From positions 1 through 52,862 of the forward strand of contig NZ_SPFY01000015.1 in the NCBI RefSeq assembly GCF_005844325.1: 52,862 bases of DNA, in the 5' to 3' direction. The translations under genes were made by a program, and so were the position numbers. The DNA comes from Collinsella aerofaciens (GTDB lineage: Bacteria > Actinomycetota > Coriobacteriia > Coriobacteriales > Coriobacteriaceae). Below the pieces are notes generated by a model. That model saw only the letters and a list, made by a program, of their open reading frames with translations, searched no databases and was not told the origin of the DNA. Each line of letters opens with the position of its first letter. Positions within the stretch are counted from its first letter, which is position 1. Below are positions 33,187 to 42,584 of the stretch, piece by piece.

Positions 33187-34791
33187 TTAGTACGATGCTA
33201 GCGTGGCGATGACGACTTCGTCGCCGGCGTATATTAGGGTGTTGCCGTCGGGGATGATCGTTTGGCCTTCGCGCTTGAGCATCACCACAATAAACGGATG
33301 CTTGCCTTGTGGCACATCGCGCAGGCGCTGGCCGGCCAGGCGACCGTGGGGCGTCACGGTGACCTCGCGCAGCGTAACCTCGGCACGCTCTTCGAACGTT
33401 GGGGCGGCCATCACCAGCAGATCGCCTTCCTGGATCACGGTATCGCCGTTGGGCAGCACCGGATGGGCGCCGTCACGCAGCACCAAGACCACCAGCATGT
33501 CCGTTGCGCTGCCAATGTCGGCGAGCGAGCGTCCGGCAAACGGATGTCCAGCGCCTACTTTGAGCTTGACGAACGACATGCCGTCTTCGTCGCGGTAGTC
33601 GTTAAAGGTGCGACGCACGTCGCCGGTCGCATCGATCATATCGAGCTTCTTCGCCACCGCCGGCAGCAGCGAGCCCTGCACCACAATGCTCGACACGGCA
33701 ATCGCAAACACCAGGTCAAATAGGTCGTGTCCGCCGGGAACGCCGGCCACTACGGCAAAGAGACTAAAGACGACCGAAGCTGCTCCGCGTAGGCCCGCCC
33801 AGCTTACGAGCGCGACCTGGCGGGGATTCGTCTTAAAGGGCGCTAGGAGCACGCCGACGGCGATGGGGCGGCTCACGAAGAGCATGAACGCCATGAGTGC
33901 CAGGCCCGGCAGCAGCATCTGCGGCAGGCGTGCGGGCGTTACGAGCAGGCCGAGCAAGAAGAAGATCGTCATCTCGGCCATCTCGGTGAGGGTGTCAAAG
34001 AAGTGCGCCATCTCGACTTTGCCGGTGATGTCGCTGGCGCCCAGCACAATGCCGGCCAGGTACACGGCTAAAAAGCCGTTGCCGCCCAGGTAGCTCGGCA
34101 GCGCGTAGGCGACGATGGCCACGGCGAACAAAAAGATGGTCTGCGCGCCCTCGGCCGTTGCGTGCGCGCGTTCAATCAGGCGGCCCGCCGCCCAGCCGAT
34201 GGCAAGACCCAAACCCGCGCCCAGGATGATCTGCTTGGCCAGCAGTGCGGGAATGTTGATGTCGCCGCCGGCCGCGAGTGTGGCGAGCACGGCGGTGAGC
34301 AGGTAGGCGACGGGGTCGTTGGAGCCCGATTCGACCTCGAGCAGCGAGTCTGTGCCGCCCCTCAGCGAAAGGTTGTGCTCGCGCAGCACGCTAAAGACGC
34401 TTGCCGCGTCGGTCGACGCCACGACCGATCCCAGCAGCAGGCCGCCGATCCAGTCGAAGCCCAGCACAGAGTGGGCGAACACGCCGGTGATGCCGGCAGT
34501 GATGACGACGCCGAGCGTGCTCAGCAGCACCGCCGGCGCAGCGACGGGCTTGGCGCGGTCGATATTGGTGTTAAAGCCGCCGTAGAACATGATGAACAGC
34601 AGCGCCGTGCTGCAGACGGTTTCGGTAAGCGCGTAGTCGCTAAAGTCGATATCCGCCGGGCCGTTGACGCCCAACAGCATGCCGAGCGCGATAAAGATAA
34701 GCAGGGTGGGGAAGGGGAGCTTTTTGCCGACGGGTTTGATGGTCAGGCACAAAATGATGACGAGGCCGATAAAAAGAAGGATCTGGTTCAT
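33187..34791 (-). CDS. Potassium/proton antiporter, CvrA/NhaP2 type
   Basis: A 534-residue CPA1 antiporter. About twelve membrane helices cover residues 1-390, with the conserved FYGGFNTN, the ion-binding SVVASTDAASV and ESGSNDPVAYLLT motifs, and LRGAASVV. The cytoplasmic tail (about 415-534) holds a TrkA-C domain (FVKLKVGAGHPFAGRSLADIG through DLLVMAAP) and a second half-domain, as in K+/H+ antiporters gated by ligand. It would export K+ or Na+ in exchange for protons. It is monocistronic. Confidence 0.88.
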   Translation of the reverse strand: MNQILLFIGLVIILCLTIKPVGKKLPFPTLLIFIALGMLLGVNGPADIDFSDYALTETVCSTALLFIMFYGGFNTNIDRAKPVAAPAVLLSTLGVVITAGITGVFAHSVLGFDWIGGLLLGSVVASTDAASVFSVLREHNLSLRGGTDSLLEVESGSNDPVAYLLTAVLATLAAGGDINIPALLAKQIILGAGLGLAIGWAAGRLIERAHATAEGAQTIFLFAVAIVAYALPSYLGGNGFLAVYLAGIVLGASDITGKVEMAHFFDTLTEMAEMTIFFLLGLLVTPARLPQMLLPGLALMAFMLFVSRPIAVGVLLAPFKTNPRQVALVSWAGLRGAASVVFSLFAVVAGVPGGHDLFDLVFAIAVSSIVVQGSLLPAVAKKLDMIDATGDVRRTFNDYRDEDGMSFVKLKVGAGHPFAGRSLADIGSATDMLVVLVLRDGAHPVLPNGDTVIQEGDLLVMAAPTFEERAEVTLREVTVTPHGRLAGQRLRDVPQGKHPFIVVMLKREGQTIIPDGNTLIYAGDEVVIATLASY

Positions 34792-34940
34792 AGATGGTGT
34801 CCGCTCCTGGGTGGTTGGCGTGGCACGGTCAGTTGCCTGCGGTTATTTGTACCCAAAGATGGTGGGTTTATGGGGTTGGATTGCGGGCGTGCGCGATATC
34901 GTCATAGACGACTGCCGTCTTTGCCTCTGCTCGGAAACCC

Positions 34941-34969
34941 TTTCCAGCTTTATTGCAACGGAGTACAAT
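34941..34969 (+). promoter_or_regulatory. Promoter of the metallophosphatase gene
   Basis: TTTCCA, a 17-nt spacer and TACAAT. A TTGCGG/CCGCAA hairpin lies between it and the start (35002-35025). Confidence 0.5.
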
Positions 34970-35044
34970 GGGTAACGTTTAAGTTCAACTTGAAGTTTTA
35001 GTTGCGGAGCCGGGCTTCGGCCGCAATGCAAGGAGAGGCGTACC

Positions 35045-35884
35045 ATGGCGATCTATGTGACATCTGATGCTCACGGGCACGTGCGTGCGCTTGACGAGGC
35101 CCTGTCTAAGATCTCGTTGACGTCCGACGACACGCTGTACGTGCTGGGCGACATGATCGATCGCGGGCCCGATCCGGTCGGCGTTATTAAGCTCGTGCGC
35201 TCGCTGCCCAACGCCCGCGTGCTCAAGGGTAATCACGAGCAGATCATGCTCGATGCCATCATTGGTCAGGATCCGCTCGATGCCGAGACCTGGGATATCA
35301 ACGGTGGCTGGACGACGCGCGAGCAGCTCAACGACATGGAATTTGAGGCATACGAGGAGCTCGTGCGATGGATGGCCGCGCTGCCGCTCTACGCGGTGGT
35401 CGAGACCGAGGAGCGCCCGTATCTGCTGGTGCATGCTGGAATCGAGATGAAGGCGGCGCGCGCGTTTTTGCTTGAGCATGGCGTCGATTGTGCCGATGGC
35501 GTTGGAGCGGTGGGTGCCGATCGCGAGCTGCTGCAGCAGATGCTCGCGGTACAGTCGTCCGATGACCTGCTGTGGATTCGTCACGGCTATTGGGATGTGC
35601 CGACCGGGCTGCTTTCTACCGAGGGTAAGGGCCCGGTCGTTGTGAGCGGTCACACGCCGACGGTGTCGCTCGGGCGTTATTGCGAGGTCGGTGGTCTTGC
35701 GGGGCTCGACGAGGAGTCGGGCCGCGGGCAGATCGTGCGCCTGGGCGGCGAGGATGCCGCCGGTGTGCCCGATCGCATCGACATCGACTGCGCTGCCGCC
35801 ACCGGCTCCGAGTTCGGTCGCGTGGGCATCCTGCGGCTCGATGATGGGGCGGAGTTCTACGCGAACATCAACCCGGGCGAATAA
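35045..35884 (+). CDS. Metallophosphatase of the PP2A/ApaH-like family
   Basis: A 279-residue calcineurin-like phosphatase. The metal motifs are SDAHGH (7-12), GDMIDRGPD, KGNHEQ, VHAGIE and GHTPT, in the order of bacterial Ser/Thr protein phosphatases and diadenosine tetraphosphatases. A C-terminal stretch (LGGEDAAGV onward) is specific to this protein. It could dephosphorylate proteins or nucleotides. AAGGAGAGG precedes the ATG. Confidence 0.87.
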   Translation: MAIYVTSDAHGHVRALDEALSKISLTSDDTLYVLGDMIDRGPDPVGVIKLVRSLPNARVLKGNHEQIMLDAIIGQDPLDAETWDINGGWTTREQLNDMEFEAYEELVRWMAALPLYAVVETEERPYLLVHAGIEMKAARAFLLEHGVDCADGVGAVGADRELLQQMLAVQSSDDLLWIRHGYWDVPTGLLSTEGKGPVVVSGHTPTVSLGRYCEVGGLAGLDEESGRGQIVRLGGEDAAGVPDRIDIDCAAATGSEFGRVGILRLDDGAEFYANINPGE

Positions 35885-35948
35885 TCGGTGCAAGGGGTAG
35901 CTAATATGGGAAGGGTTTTTTGACTACTTTTGCCCTTCTGCCCGCAAA

Positions 35949-35980
35949 TTGATTTCTCTGGGACGGGATTAAATAATCAT
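35949..35980. repeat. TCTGGGACGGG-type repeat, copy E1
   Basis: TGATTTCTCTGGGACGGGAT followed by TAAATAATCAT. A close relative lies at 48629-48661. Confidence 0.6.
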
Positions 35981-35995
35981 TTGGCTGCCCGCCGG

Positions 35996-36118
35996 CTAAG
36001 TGAGTAGACTTTTTTGGAAATGCCGAGCACCCAACATATTTGCCTCAATAAAACCGCAGGTCACAGACTTGTGCTCTGTCGGTGTGGTCGGGGATTCGGT
36101 AAAAATCTACTCACTTAG
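35996..36118. repeat. CTAAGTGAGTAGA long hairpin element
   Basis: Arms of 19 bp (35996-36014 and 36100-36118, 17 matches) begin CTAAGTGAGTAGA and enclose a GC-richer core with GAGCAC/GTGCTC pairing. A half copy of the TTGCGGTG repeat (ATTCCACCGCAA) follows at about 36153. No gene is visible in 35885-36188. Confidence 0.7.
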
Positions 36119-36188
36119 TTTTACGTGTCCGCAACGAGACTCCAGCCGGGGTGATTCCACCGCAAATTAGCTTCTCCCATCGCCGCAA

Positions 36189-37769
36189 TTAGGCGCCGTA
36201 CGGATTCCGGTCCCTCTCTATGCGTTGGCGGATGTGGGCGTACTCGATAATCAACAGTACCAGCAGTAGGGCCATGATGGTCAGGTAGCTCACGACGGCG
36301 CCCATCAGGCCGAGCAGATTGATCAGAATCACCGGGAGCACCACGCTCACGGCAAAGCAGATCAGGTAGATCTTGGTGACGTCGCCGGCATGGCGCAGCA
36401 CCGTGATGATGGCGTAGATAAAGTCGATGGCCGCGGTGACGCCGCCGGCGACGACCATCAGCAGCGCCAATGTGCGGTAGCGCTCAAAGTTGAGGCCGTA
36501 CATATAGCTCATGAGGGGAATACCGGGACCGGCCATAAATGCGGCGCACACGCCGGTGATGACCACGATCAGCGCCATAACGGCAACAATAATCAGGTCA
36601 AAGCGACGACGCTTGCGAGGATTAGCCCAAATGCTCGACAAGCGCAGGAGCTGCGGTTTATAGACAAATCCAATGCTCAACAGAATAGCCTGAGCTGGAA
36701 AAAACAGGGCATTAAAGTACAACTGGTATTTGTAGGCCAGTGTTCCTTCCATCACAAACTTGGGCATGCTCTCGATAAGATTGAACAGGAATAGCGCGCC
36801 AAAGAGTGGGGCGCACTGGACAAACAGGTGGCCGACCTCGCGCAGGCTTACGCGGCGCGATTTTTCGGTCTCGAGCAGGGCGAGCGGCGCGGTGACCAGC
36901 ACGAGCGAGGCGATCGCGGCGATGCCCATGGCCATGGCCGCGATGGGCATGCTACGCGTGAAGAACAGCGCCACGCTGAAGACCGCGATGACGCCGACGG
37001 AGCGTAGCGTTTGACTCATTCCAGCCAAGTAGAGCTTGTCGGCCTGCTGCAGGCGGCCTTCGTACACGTCGGCGACGCCGTCGATGACCTTATACAGGTA
37101 GACGCCCAGGCCGATCGTCGCCATCTGCGCGTCATAGCCGCGGGCGCTGCTATACATGAGGCCGCAGCCTAGGGCGAGCGCTCCGCAGATCCAACGATTG
37201 AGCTGGTAGGAGGCGAAGGACGTCTTTTCGTCGATGTCCGAGACCTGGAAATTGCGCACGCCGTAGTTGCATGCGATCATGATGAGCGTGCCGGTGACAA
37301 AGGCGATGGAGAACTTGCCGGCTTCTTCGGCGCCCACGAGCTGTGTGGACACGATGGTGAGCAGCGGAAACGCCAAGCCCCACACGGCGGTGCCGAGAGC
37401 GTTCCAAAGGTAATCGCGGCGGGTGGCGTGCTCCTCGTATTCCGCTTCCTGCATGGAGAAGCCGCCGCCGTAGACGGCACCGAGCAGACGGTTCCACCAA
37501 GCGTTGACCATGCGGCGGACGGGGCCGGGCTTGCGATCGCGTTCGCGCCGGCGACGTGTGGCTTGGCTGCTATCGGGCCCGCCGGCGTTGCGCTGACTCA
37601 GCTCTTGGATGCGTGCGAGTTCCTCGGCAGTGTGCGAGGCAGGGAAGAGGCCGTTCTCGATGCGGCCGCCCTGGGCCTTCGCGGCGCCGTCTCTCGATGC
37701 AGCGGGGTTGGAGACGCCGTTGCGGCGGGCGATGGCGCGGCGAATGCTATCGAGGGGCGTGATGCTCAA
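36189..37769 (-). CDS. Polysaccharide flippase-like membrane protein (MOP superfamily)
   Basis: A 526-residue protein. Residues 1-115 are hydrophilic and basic (RRRRERDRK) and probably cytoplasmic. From about 120 there are 12-14 membrane helices in the style of Wzx/MurJ-type lipid-linked oligosaccharide flippases (WNALGTAVWGLAFPLLTIVSTQLVGAEEAGKFSIA). The start is TTG at 37769 with GAAAGGA 7 nt upstream. No glycosyltransferases are adjacent, so its substrate is unknown. Confidence 0.75.
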   Translation of the reverse strand: MSITPLDSIRRAIARRNGVSNPAASRDGAAKAQGGRIENGLFPASHTAEELARIQELSQRNAGGPDSSQATRRRRERDRKPGPVRRMVNAWWNRLLGAVYGGGFSMQEAEYEEHATRRDYLWNALGTAVWGLAFPLLTIVSTQLVGAEEAGKFSIAFVTGTLIMIACNYGVRNFQVSDIDEKTSFASYQLNRWICGALALGCGLMYSSARGYDAQMATIGLGVYLYKVIDGVADVYEGRLQQADKLYLAGMSQTLRSVGVIAVFSVALFFTRSMPIAAMAMGIAAIASLVLVTAPLALLETEKSRRVSLREVGHLFVQCAPLFGALFLFNLIESMPKFVMEGTLAYKYQLYFNALFFPAQAILLSIGFVYKPQLLRLSSIWANPRKRRRFDLIIVAVMALIVVITGVCAAFMAGPGIPLMSYMYGLNFERYRTLALLMVVAGGVTAAIDFIYAIITVLRHAGDVTKIYLICFAVSVVLPVILINLLGLMGAVVSYLTIMALLLVLLIIEYAHIRQRIERDRNPYGA

Positions 37770-37828
37770 AGCGGAGTCCTTTCTATTGCTGCGCTTTAGT
37801 ATAGACGCGACGGTGTTCGTTCGTGTTT

Positions 37829-37845
37829 TTGAACGGATTGTTCAA
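37829..37845. promoter_or_regulatory. Palindrome between the flippase and lctP genes
   Basis: TTGAAC-GGATT-GTTCAA in a divergent intergenic region, a possible operator for either gene. Confidence 0.35.
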
Positions 37846-37950
37846 TAATTTCGGCGGGCGGCTGTAATTTGTCGGTAAACGTGCGGTATCCTGTTGAAGT
37901 TTTGTGACACCCCCCGATGCCGCCCACGCGGTACCAAGGAGCTTCTACCT

Positions 37951-39522
37951 ATGGACGTCGCCGCATTCTTACTGGCTCTTGTGCCGATTATTTGGCTGGT
38001 CGTGATGCTGCTGTGCTTTAAATGGCCAGCTTGGAAGGCCGCTATCGGATCGTTTGTCCTTTCGTGCTTGCTTGCCTTCGCATGGTGGCACCTGCCGGCA
38101 GCGCAGATCGCGACCGCCTCGCTCGAAGGTTTTTTGATGGCTCTGTGGCCCATCGTCCTGGTGATCATCGCCGCGGTGTTCACGTATAACCTGTGCGTTC
38201 GTACGGGCGCCATGGACGTGATCGGCAGCATGATCACCTCCATCAGCAGCGACCGCCGTCTGCTGGCGCTGCTCGTGGCTTGGTGCTTCGGTGGCTTTAT
38301 GGAGGGCATGGCCGGCTTCGGTACCGCTGTCGCCATTCCCGCCGGCATGCTCGCGGGCCTGGGCTTTGAGGCCGTGCCTGCCGTGCTCATCTGTCTGCTG
38401 GCCAACGGCGTGCCCACGCCCTACGGCTCCATCGGCATCCCCACGGTGTCCGTTGCCGACCTGGTGGGTTTGGATTCCCTTCACCTAGCGACCGTTCAGC
38501 TGGTGCAGCTCGCACCGTTCTTTGTGGTGATGCCGCTATTTATTGTGCTGGTTGCGGGCCGTGTTGCCGATGACCAGGGCAATGCCGCGAGTGTGGGCGA
38601 GCGTCTGCACGGTGTTGCCGGCGTGGCGTTGCTCTCCGGCGTGTCGTTTGTCGGCGCGGCTCTGGTCGTTGCCATGTTTGTGGGCCCCGAGCTGGCCGTG
38701 GTCGTAGGATCCATCGTTTCGCTCGCGCTGACAGCTGCGCTTGCCATGCGCGCCGAGAAATCCGGTCACCTGGACGCTCGCTTCCATATGAATATCGAGG
38801 CCGGGGAGAAGCTCACCGTTAAGTCGGCGCTTTCGGCCTGGTCGTGCTTCATCCTGATCTTTGTGTTGCTGCTGGGCACGTCTAATCTGGTGCCCGCTGT
38901 ACATGCTGCGCTCGCGCCGTTTGCGAGCCATGTGCAGGTGTATTGCGGTGAGAATCCCGGTACGCTTACGTTTTCATGGATCAATACGCCGGGCGTCTGG
39001 ATTTTCCTGGCGGCGTTTGTCGGCGGTGCCATTCAGGGCGCTTCGCCGCGCATGATGGGCGAGGTGCTGGCCGCGGCTGTGAAGCAGATGACGCCGACGG
39101 TGATCACCATGCTTTCGGTGCTGGGCTGCGCCAAGGTGATGGGCTATGCCGGCATGATTTCGTCGATCAGCGCGTTTTGCATTGCGGTCGCCGGCGGTCT
39201 GTACCCGATTCTGGCTCCGTGGATCGGTGCGGTCGGTGCGTTCGTGACCGGTTCGGGCACGTCTTCGGGCATGCTGTTTGGCCCCATTCAGAGCCAGGCT
39301 GCCACTGCGCTGGGTGTGAGCGACTACTGGATGGTCGCGTTGAATGCCTTGGGCGTCGCCGCCGGTAAGATGATCTCGCCGCAGACCTTCGCCATTGGTC
39401 TTGCCGCCGTGCACGTGCGCGGTAAGGATGCCGAGCTCCTGGGCGCGGTGCTGCCCTACGCTGCCGGCATGCTGGTCCTGATGAGCGCCATAGCCATGCT
39501 CGGCCAAGGCCTGCCACTGTAG
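37951..39522 (+). CDS. L-lactate permease family transporter
   Basis: A 523-residue LctP-family transporter with about 13 membrane helices. Family signatures include the GFMEGMAGFGTAVAIPA segment, LANGVPTPYGSIGIPT, and FVTGSGTSSGMLFGPIQ near the C-terminus. It should import lactate (or glycolate) with protons. AAGGAG precedes the ATG at 37951 by 9 nt. The next gene on the same strand is pckA, which could feed lactate-derived carbon onward. A repeat cluster rather than a plain terminator follows it. Confidence 0.9.
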   Translation: MDVAAFLLALVPIIWLVVMLLCFKWPAWKAAIGSFVLSCLLAFAWWHLPAAQIATASLEGFLMALWPIVLVIIAAVFTYNLCVRTGAMDVIGSMITSISSDRRLLALLVAWCFGGFMEGMAGFGTAVAIPAGMLAGLGFEAVPAVLICLLANGVPTPYGSIGIPTVSVADLVGLDSLHLATVQLVQLAPFFVVMPLFIVLVAGRVADDQGNAASVGERLHGVAGVALLSGVSFVGAALVVAMFVGPELAVVVGSIVSLALTAALAMRAEKSGHLDARFHMNIEAGEKLTVKSALSAWSCFILIFVLLLGTSNLVPAVHAALAPFASHVQVYCGENPGTLTFSWINTPGVWIFLAAFVGGAIQGASPRMMGEVLAAAVKQMTPTVITMLSVLGCAKVMGYAGMISSISAFCIAVAGGLYPILAPWIGAVGAFVTGSGTSSGMLFGPIQSQAATALGVSDYWMVALNALGVAAGKMISPQTFAIGLAAVHVRGKDAELLGAVLPYAAGMLVLMSAIAMLGQGLPL

Positions 39523-39662
39523 TCGGCACTTAGGGACGTTCCTTATGTGCCGGCACTTTGGGAACGTCCCTAAGTGCCGGCATCCGAGGACACTCCTTGA
39601 ATATTGCCTGTTCAAGAGTGTCCCCAATGACTAGTCGTTTAAAAACGTCCCCAATGACTAGG
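39522..39662. repeat. Cluster of GGCACTTAGGGAC hairpin repeats
   Basis: CGGCACTTAGGGACGTTCC (39524-39542) pairs perfectly with 39561-39579. Next, GGACACTCCTTGAA pairs with TTCAAGAGTGTCC (39587-39623). Then a partial GTTTAAAAACGTCCCC unit follows. It starts at the lctP stop codon. Between here and pckA there is also GGGCGG/CCGCCC and a palindrome AAAAACGTTTTT (39714-39725). Confidence 0.8.
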
Positions 39663-39800
39663 CCGCTTGCCTGCGATTTTTGACCGTTGGGCGGGCTTGC
39701 CGCCCTTGCCGCAAAAACGTTTTTGCATATCGGGTACAACGGGCTTTACGTGAGTAAAGTGCGCGTCGCGTCCACGTGTCGCGTTTTTAAAGGAGGCCCC

Positions 39801-41471
39801 ATGCCTGGTGTTACCCCTGCAGAAGTTTTGTCCAACTTTGGTATTACGCTCGTTGAAGATCCCGCCGAGAATCAGCCCCGTCTGCTGGTCGACCTGCCGG
39901 CAGCCGAGCTCGTCGAACACGCTATCCGCCGCGAAGAAGGCCGCATGGCATCCAATGGCGCGCTGGTGATCGAGACAGGGGAGCACACTGGCCGTTCGCC
40001 CAACGACCGCTTTATCGTCGACACGCCCGACGTGCACGACAAAATCGCCTGGGGCGCGGTCAACCGCCCGCTGTCCGTCGAGAGCTATGAGGCCATCAAG
40101 GCCGGCATCGTCGACTATCTCAACGAGCGCGACGTGTTCGTCACCCGCGGCATGGCGGGCGCCGACCGCAACCACACGCGTCGCCTGCTCGTTGCCTGCG
40201 AGCGTGCCAGCCAGGCACTCTTTATTAAGCAGATGCTCGCCCGCCCGCTTGCCCGCGAAATCGCGCGCACCGGCGAACCCGACTTCTGCGTGCTCGCAGC
40301 GCCCGGTTACCAGTGCGACCCCGCCATCAAGGGCCTCAACTCCAGCGCCGCCGTGGTCATCAACTTCCAGGAGCGCGTGATTTTGGTCGCGGGTACCGGC
40401 TACTCCGGCGAAATCAAAAAGTCCATCTTCAGTGTCATGAACTATCTGCTGCCCGTCGAGGATGACGTGCTGCCCATGCACTGCTCGGCCAGCATGGATC
40501 CCGTCACGCACGAGACTGCCGTGTTCTTTGGCCTGTCCGGCACGGGCAAGACCACGCTTTCTGCCAACCCCACGCGCCTGCTGATCGGCGACGACGAGCA
40601 CGGCTGGTCCGACATGGGCATCTTCAACATCGAGGGTGGCTGCTACGCAAAATGCGAGGGCCTGGACGCCTTCCACGAGCCCGAGATCTTCAACGCCGTC
40701 CGTTTTGGCGCCATTTGCGAAAACGTGGTGCTCGACGAGAACCGCAAGCCCAACTACGACGACATCTCGATCACGCACAACACGCGCGTGGCCTATCCCG
40801 TGGAGCACATTCCTAACGCGTGGACTAAGGGCATGGGCACCACTCCGAGTGTCGTGCTGTTCCTGACTTGCGACGCTTTTGGCGTGCTGCCGCCCATCTC
40901 GCGCCTGACGGCCGACGCCGCCATGTACCACTTTGTGACGGGCTTTACGGCTAAGATTCCCGGCACCGAGGTCGGCGTCACCGAGCCCACGCCCACGTTC
41001 TCTTCGCTGTTCGGCGAGCCGTTTATGCCGCTCGACCCCATGGTTTACGCCAAGATGCTTGGCGAGCGCATTGCCGACGGCCGCACGCGCGTGTACCTGG
41101 TCAACACCGGCTGGATCGGCGGCGGCTACGGCGTGGGCCATCGCATCGAGCTTGCCTACACGCGCTCGCTGGTCGCGCGCGCCCTCGACGGCACCATCGA
41201 GGACAGCGAGTTCGTGCACGACGACATCTTTAACGTCGACATTCCCACGACGTGCCACGGCGTGCCCGATGGCATCCTGGTGCCGCGCCAATATTGGCAG
41301 AGCACCGCGCGCTACGACGAGGCCGCGCACAACCTGGCGGTGATGTTCGAGGAGAACTTCGAGAAGAAGTACTCTCACCTGCCCGAGTCCGTCAAAGCCG
41401 CCGGCCCGCACGCCCAGGTGTCCGCCGAGGCCCGTCATCGCGGCCGCGGCCTGCTGGGGCTCCGCCGCTAG
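39801..41471 (+). CDS. pckA: Phosphoenolpyruvate carboxykinase (ATP)
   Basis: A 556-residue ATP-type PEPCK, interconverting oxaloacetate plus ATP with PEP plus CO2 and ADP. GRSPNDRFIVD binds oxaloacetate, HCSASMD carries metal ligands, GLSGTGKTTLSA is the kinase P-loop, and LLIGDDEHGWSD is the second metal motif. Length is slightly above the usual 530-540, with a basic tail RHRGRGLLGLRR. AAAGGAGG precedes the ATG. In fermenting anaerobes it often runs toward oxaloacetate, making ATP. Confidence 0.97.
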   Translation: MPGVTPAEVLSNFGITLVEDPAENQPRLLVDLPAAELVEHAIRREEGRMASNGALVIETGEHTGRSPNDRFIVDTPDVHDKIAWGAVNRPLSVESYEAIKAGIVDYLNERDVFVTRGMAGADRNHTRRLLVACERASQALFIKQMLARPLAREIARTGEPDFCVLAAPGYQCDPAIKGLNSSAAVVINFQERVILVAGTGYSGEIKKSIFSVMNYLLPVEDDVLPMHCSASMDPVTHETAVFFGLSGTGKTTLSANPTRLLIGDDEHGWSDMGIFNIEGGCYAKCEGLDAFHEPEIFNAVRFGAICENVVLDENRKPNYDDISITHNTRVAYPVEHIPNAWTKGMGTTPSVVLFLTCDAFGVLPPISRLTADAAMYHFVTGFTAKIPGTEVGVTEPTPTFSSLFGEPFMPLDPMVYAKMLGERIADGRTRVYLVNTGWIGGGYGVGHRIELAYTRSLVARALDGTIEDSEFVHDDIFNVDIPTTCHGVPDGILVPRQYWQSTARYDEAAHNLAVMFEENFEKKYSHLPESVKAAGPHAQVSAEARHRGRGLLGLRR

Positions 41472-41486
41472 CGTCGCCTCAGACTC

Positions 41487-41523
41487 AAAACCATCATAAA
41501 GGGGGCACCTTTGTGGTGGTTTT
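41487..41523. repeat. CCACCACAAAGG-type hairpin repeat, copy B2
   Basis: AAAACCATCATAAAGG pairs with CCTTTGTGGTGGTTTT around a shorter, GGGCA-type loop. Orientation is opposite to B3. Confidence 0.8.
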
Positions 41524-41566
41524 GCTCGTGTGGATGACTCGGGTTACAATACGTCTGACATATCGT

Positions 41567-41665
41567 CCCCTTCTCCGGATGGGGACAGCGCAAGCGTTCT
41601 TGTGACGGCACCGTAGGACTTTGAAGGTGGCCGTTGTAAGGGCGCTTTTTGTTTAGGCGCCCTCA
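41567..41665 (+). other. Hairpin-rich leader before the B3/4-domain gene
   Basis: Three stems in a row: GTCCCC/GGGGAC (about 41567-41587), ACGGCACC/GGTGGCCGT (41602-41631) and AGGGCGC/GCGCCCT (about 41639-41663). No known riboswitch consensus was recognised. It may be a structured 5' leader or repeat debris. Confidence 0.4.
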
Positions 41666-41694
41666 CTCGGGCGCGCACAATGAAGGGAGAGCGT

Positions 41695-42414
41695 ATGAAG
41701 AGCTTTATTGCCGAGGATTCATTCTGGGAGCTGTTTCCGCAGGCAGCGGTCGGTGTTGTGGTCGTGGAGGGCATGAAGCCCACGGCTCAGATTCCTCAAG
41801 AGGACGTGGATGCGATTGCGGCGTTGCTCGACCGCGCCAATATCGATGCGGAGCGTCATCTGACCAGCGATACTATCAGCGAGAACGCACCGGTCAAGGC
41901 ATGGCGCGAGGCCTATCGTCTGTTCAAGACCAAAAAGGGCGCGCGTTGCTCAATCGAGAACCTGCTCAAACGCGTGCTCAAAGGCAAGCCGGTGGGCCAC
42001 ATTACGCCCGCGGTGGACATCTACAACACGGTGTCGTTGACCTACGCGCTGCCCGTCGGAGGCGAGGACCTACATGCGATCGAGGGAGACCTTCGCCTGA
42101 AGGTGACCGACGGTGGCGATGCATTCTTGCCGCTTGGCGAGGAGGCGGACGATCCGACGCTGCCCGGCGAGCTCGCCTACATCGATGATGCGGGCGCCGT
42201 GTGCCGCTGCTGGAACTGGCGCGACGGCGTTCGCACGGCGCTGTCCGACGATTCGGCCGATGCATTCTTGGCGATTGAGTGCGTGGAGCCCGAGCGGATG
42301 GGGGATTGCCAGGCCGCGATCGATCGCCTAGCCGAGCTGCTCGAGCGCTATCTGGGAGCGACGGTTGTCATTAAGACGCTTGTGACCCGCGACAATCCTT
42401 GCGTGGAGCTGTAG
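41695..42414 (+). CDS. B3/4 domain protein (PheRS-beta editing-domain homologue)
   Basis: A 239-residue stand-alone B3/4 domain, the fold that hydrolyses mischarged tRNA in the beta subunit of phenylalanyl-tRNA synthetase. Visible landmarks are KAWREAYRLFKTKKGARCSIENLLKRV, VDIYNTVSLTYALPVGGEDL, FLPLGEEADDPTLPGELAY and CRCWNWRDGVRTAL, as in family members. The function of free-standing copies is not firmly established; trans-editing of tRNA is one idea. GGGAGA precedes the ATG at 41695. Confidence 0.85.
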   Translation: MKSFIAEDSFWELFPQAAVGVVVVEGMKPTAQIPQEDVDAIAALLDRANIDAERHLTSDTISENAPVKAWREAYRLFKTKKGARCSIENLLKRVLKGKPVGHITPAVDIYNTVSLTYALPVGGEDLHAIEGDLRLKVTDGGDAFLPLGEEADDPTLPGELAYIDDAGAVCRCWNWRDGVRTALSDDSADAFLAIECVEPERMGDCQAAIDRLAELLERYLGATVVIKTLVTRDNPCVEL

Positions 42415-42440
42415 CGGCGCCTAGAACCTATTGATGCCCC

Positions 42441-42480
42441 AAACCACCACAAAGGTGCCTGTCCCCTTTGTGGTGGTTTT
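42441..42480. repeat. CCACCACAAAGG-type hairpin repeat, copy B3
   Basis: AAACCACCACAAAGG pairs with CCTTTGTGGTGGTTT around TGCCTGTCC; a T run closes it. With B2 it brackets the B3/4-domain gene in inverted orientation. Confidence 0.85.
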
Positions 42481-42584
42481 TATGTTGATGGGTTAACAAA
42501 TGGGGTATTTGGGTACGAGTGTCGCCTTATGCGACTAAGATGTTTACCCGTTAGCATTATGCAAGCGAAAGGCGGTCGTCTCCC

